A stretch of DNA of 64,000 bases from Astrobacterium formosum (GTDB lineage: Bacteria > Pseudomonadota > Alphaproteobacteria > Rhizobiales > Xanthobacteraceae). This document shows, one piece after another, positions 62,624 through 64,000 of this stretch. The DNA lies in contig JAVDCA010000005.1 of assembly GCA_030848545.1 (NCBI GenBank), positions 186,001 through 250,000 on the forward strand. Reading direction: 5' to 3'. The position numbers were made by a program, and so were the translations under genes. The notes under the pieces were generated by a model, which did no database searches, was not told the origin of the DNA, and saw nothing but the letters and a program-made list of their open reading frames with translations. Within the stretch, counting starts at the first letter, position 1, and every line of letters starts with the position of its first letter.

Positions 62624-64000
62624 TTACAGGCCGAGCGTTGCCTGCGTGGGCGTGCCGCGGCCGACGCTGGCGGAGAGCTGGGCGACCCGGATCGTGAGCG
62701 CGCCCTGCGGGGCGCCGAAATCCGCGAGTTCGTCCGCCGCCGCGTAGAGGACCGCGGGAATCGACGCGGCCAGCGTGCGCTTCACGGTCGCGGCCGCCAT
62801 GACGTCGACCTCGTAGGCCTCGCGTTCTTCGCCGAGCGGCACGTCCGTGACCTCCCAGGCATCGCCACCGAGCCGGGTGCGCCGGATCCATTTGAGTTCG
62901 ATGCCGGCCGCGGTGCGGCGACCCGCAAGATGCACCGGCGACAGCGGCTTGAGCGCCACCGGCCCGGGCGTCACCGCGACGGCGGCGGCGGTCAAGTCGC
63001 CATGCCCGCGCGCCGCGGCGGCGAAGCGCAGCGACAGAGCGACGCCGAGGGCTTCGACGCCTTGCGCCACCATGACGAGATGGCGGTCGAGGAGAACAAA
63101 CGGCGCGCCGGCCGGCAGCGGATCGCCCTGCGCCCATTCGCTGCCGCCCTGGCCGCGCAGGAGCCGCGACAGAAGGTAGGTCCGCGGCGCCACCAGTTCG
63201 GCATGGGCGAACTGGACGACCTCCCAGGCGCCGTCCGGACGCCGCAGCACCGCCATGTTGGCGCCCGCGAGCAGCGCCGCATCGGAGACGGACGACAGCA
63301 CGCCGCCGAAGAGTTCGATGCGCACCCCCGCGCCCTTGTCCCACCGGCCCGCGGGCCCACGCGGAAGGTCGTCGCGCGTTGCCCCCATCACCGACGGCGC
63401 CAGCGCAACGCCGGTGCGGGTGAAGCTTGATCCGTCGGTCGAGCGCCACATGGCGACCGGTCCGGGCCACGGCGCCGCGAACACGGCGGCGCGGGTCAGC
63501 ACCGGCGCGCTCTCGCCCATCGACGGCAGGTCGAGGGTGAGGGCATGCACCGGTCCTTCCGCCGGCGGCGAAGCGGGCGCCGGCCGGCGCGGAGCCGTGA
63601 GCGGCAGCGCGAACACTTCCGGATCGATCGCACGGGCATCGATGCGGCGCGCGGGGCCATCGGCGACGTCGCGCAGCTCGACGAGCCGGCGGCGGCCGCC
63701 CGCGGTGAGCGCGACCACGTCGCCGGGCTCGAGGGCGAGACGGCTCGGCGGCAAAGCGAAAGCGGCGCTCTCGCGCCCTGCCCAGAGGTCCTGCAGCCAG
63801 ATGTCCGCCCGCCGCGCGGCGACGGCGGTATCCATCACGGCGGCGAGGTCGGCCCGGCCCATGCGCGTGCTGCCGACGGTGAGCCGGCGCGACTGCACGG
63901 CGGCGCGGCGATAGTCGGTGAACGGGTCCGAGAAGGCGAGCGCGACCTCGCGCGGCAGCTCGGTCTCCTGCGCGCGCACGAGCCGGTACGGGACGGCGCG
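62624..64000 (-). CDS. GTA-type baseplate/tail megaprotein (Orfg15-like), C-terminal part
   Basis: The frame is open from the window edge; its N-terminal part lies outside. The visible 458 residues resemble the C-terminal portion of Orfg15 of Rhodobacter capsulatus GTA (phage tail/TIM-barrel 'megatron' protein). Landmarks include RLTVGSTRMGRADLAAVMDT, PSRLALEPGDVVAL, ARAIDPEVFA, APVLTRAAVFAAPWPGPVA, and TYLLSRLLRGQGGSEWA near the centre. A final fibronectin-like stretch has LSPVHLAGRRTAAGIELKWI. Such proteins form the tip that contacts the recipient cell. It leads into the DUF2793 gene. The module could instead be a remnant prophage; the rest of the capsid and tail genes would lie beyond 64000. 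Confidence 0.82.
   Translation of the reverse strand, partial: RAVPYRLVRAQETELPREVALAFSDPFTDYRRAAVQSRRLTVGSTRMGRADLAAVMDTAVAARRADIWLQDLWAGRESAAFALPPSRLALEPGDVVALTAGGRRRLVELRDVADGPARRIDARAIDPEVFALPLTAPRRPAPASPPAEGPVHALTLDLPSMGESAPVLTRAAVFAAPWPGPVAMWRSTDGSSFTRTGVALAPSVMGATRDDLPRGPAGRWDKGAGVRIELFGGVLSSVSDAALLAGANMAVLRRPDGAWEVVQFAHAELVAPRTYLLSRLLRGQGGSEWAQGDPLPAGAPFVLLDRHLVMVAQGVEALGVALSLRFAAAARGHGDLTAAAVAVTPGPVALKPLSPVHLAGRRTAAGIELKWIRRTRLGGDAWEVTDVPLGEEREAYEVDVMAAATVKRTLAASIPAVLYAAADELADFGAPQGALTIRVAQLSASVGRGTPTQATLGL

Overview
The window looks like the chromosome of a high-GC alphaproteobacterium of the Hyphomicrobiales (Rhizobiales), probably near the Bradyrhizobium/Xanthobacteraceae families. 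This is inferred from the gene families: TakP-type TRAP transporters, PleC/PdhS-type kinases, a FeuN-FeuP-FeuQ-like signalling set and a gene-transfer-agent-like tail locus. It is also inferred from the intergenic stem-loop repeats. No rRNA or species marker is present, so the placement is not proven.

Layout. 1-8.4 kb: core metabolism and envelope (glutathione reductase, DUF2059 protein, rpiA, gph, a PEGA lipoprotein, an L,D-transpeptidase, a DUF971 protein, moaA). A tRNA-Val(CAC) gene here is split into two halves by a 1.4 kb insertion that carries an intact tRNA-Val(CAC) and a DUF2806 gene. 8.5-16.1 kb: two paralogous TakP-like TRAP transporters, each with dctQ-dctM on one strand and dctP convergent. 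16.2-24.5 kb: mrp, a membrane histidine kinase, a DUF1289 protein and a retropepsin-like protease as an overlapping pair, an MFS transporter, a TauE/SafE permease, dusA and a higBA toxin-antitoxin pair. 24.6-27.6 kb: a DEAD-box RNA helicase and vapB followed by a broken vapC. 27.5-32.2 kb: an accessory redox operon (exported flavoprotein, tetraheme cytochrome c, MFS transporter) behind an AraC-type regulator gene, with four copies of an 11-bp motif upstream of the flavoprotein gene. 32.5-33.9 kb: a decayed IS1634-like transposase that is still an open frame. 34-51.4 kb: alcohol dehydrogenase, pepN, a PAS kinase, glnE, a kinase/regulator pair with a Do-family protease, a conserved protein of unknown function, a DUF1007 protein, and a Panacea-domain gene overlapping a small membrane-protein gene (a probable toxin-antitoxin pair). 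51.6-54.8 kb: FeuQ-FeuP-FeuN-like genes and a nitroreductase. 54.8-64 kb: a phage or gene-transfer-agent module (holin, lysis-type small genes, endolysin, a broken second endolysin copy, DUF2793 fibre-like protein, the C-terminal part of the GTA tail megaprotein). Inserted among these on the opposite strand are a SAM methyltransferase, a radical-SAM/SPASM-TPR enzyme and an FkbM methyltransferase.

How genes work together. The two TRAP sets probably import 2-oxo acids. The flavoprotein and tetraheme cytochrome look like a split flavocytochrome c that would reduce or oxidise an unidentified compound in the periplasm. The radical-SAM and methyltransferase genes inside the tail/lysis locus look like cargo. 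The most notable structures are the split tRNA, the phased repeats before the redox operon, the Panacea/membrane-protein pair, the dual-coding lysis genes and the methyltransferase/radical-SAM cargo.
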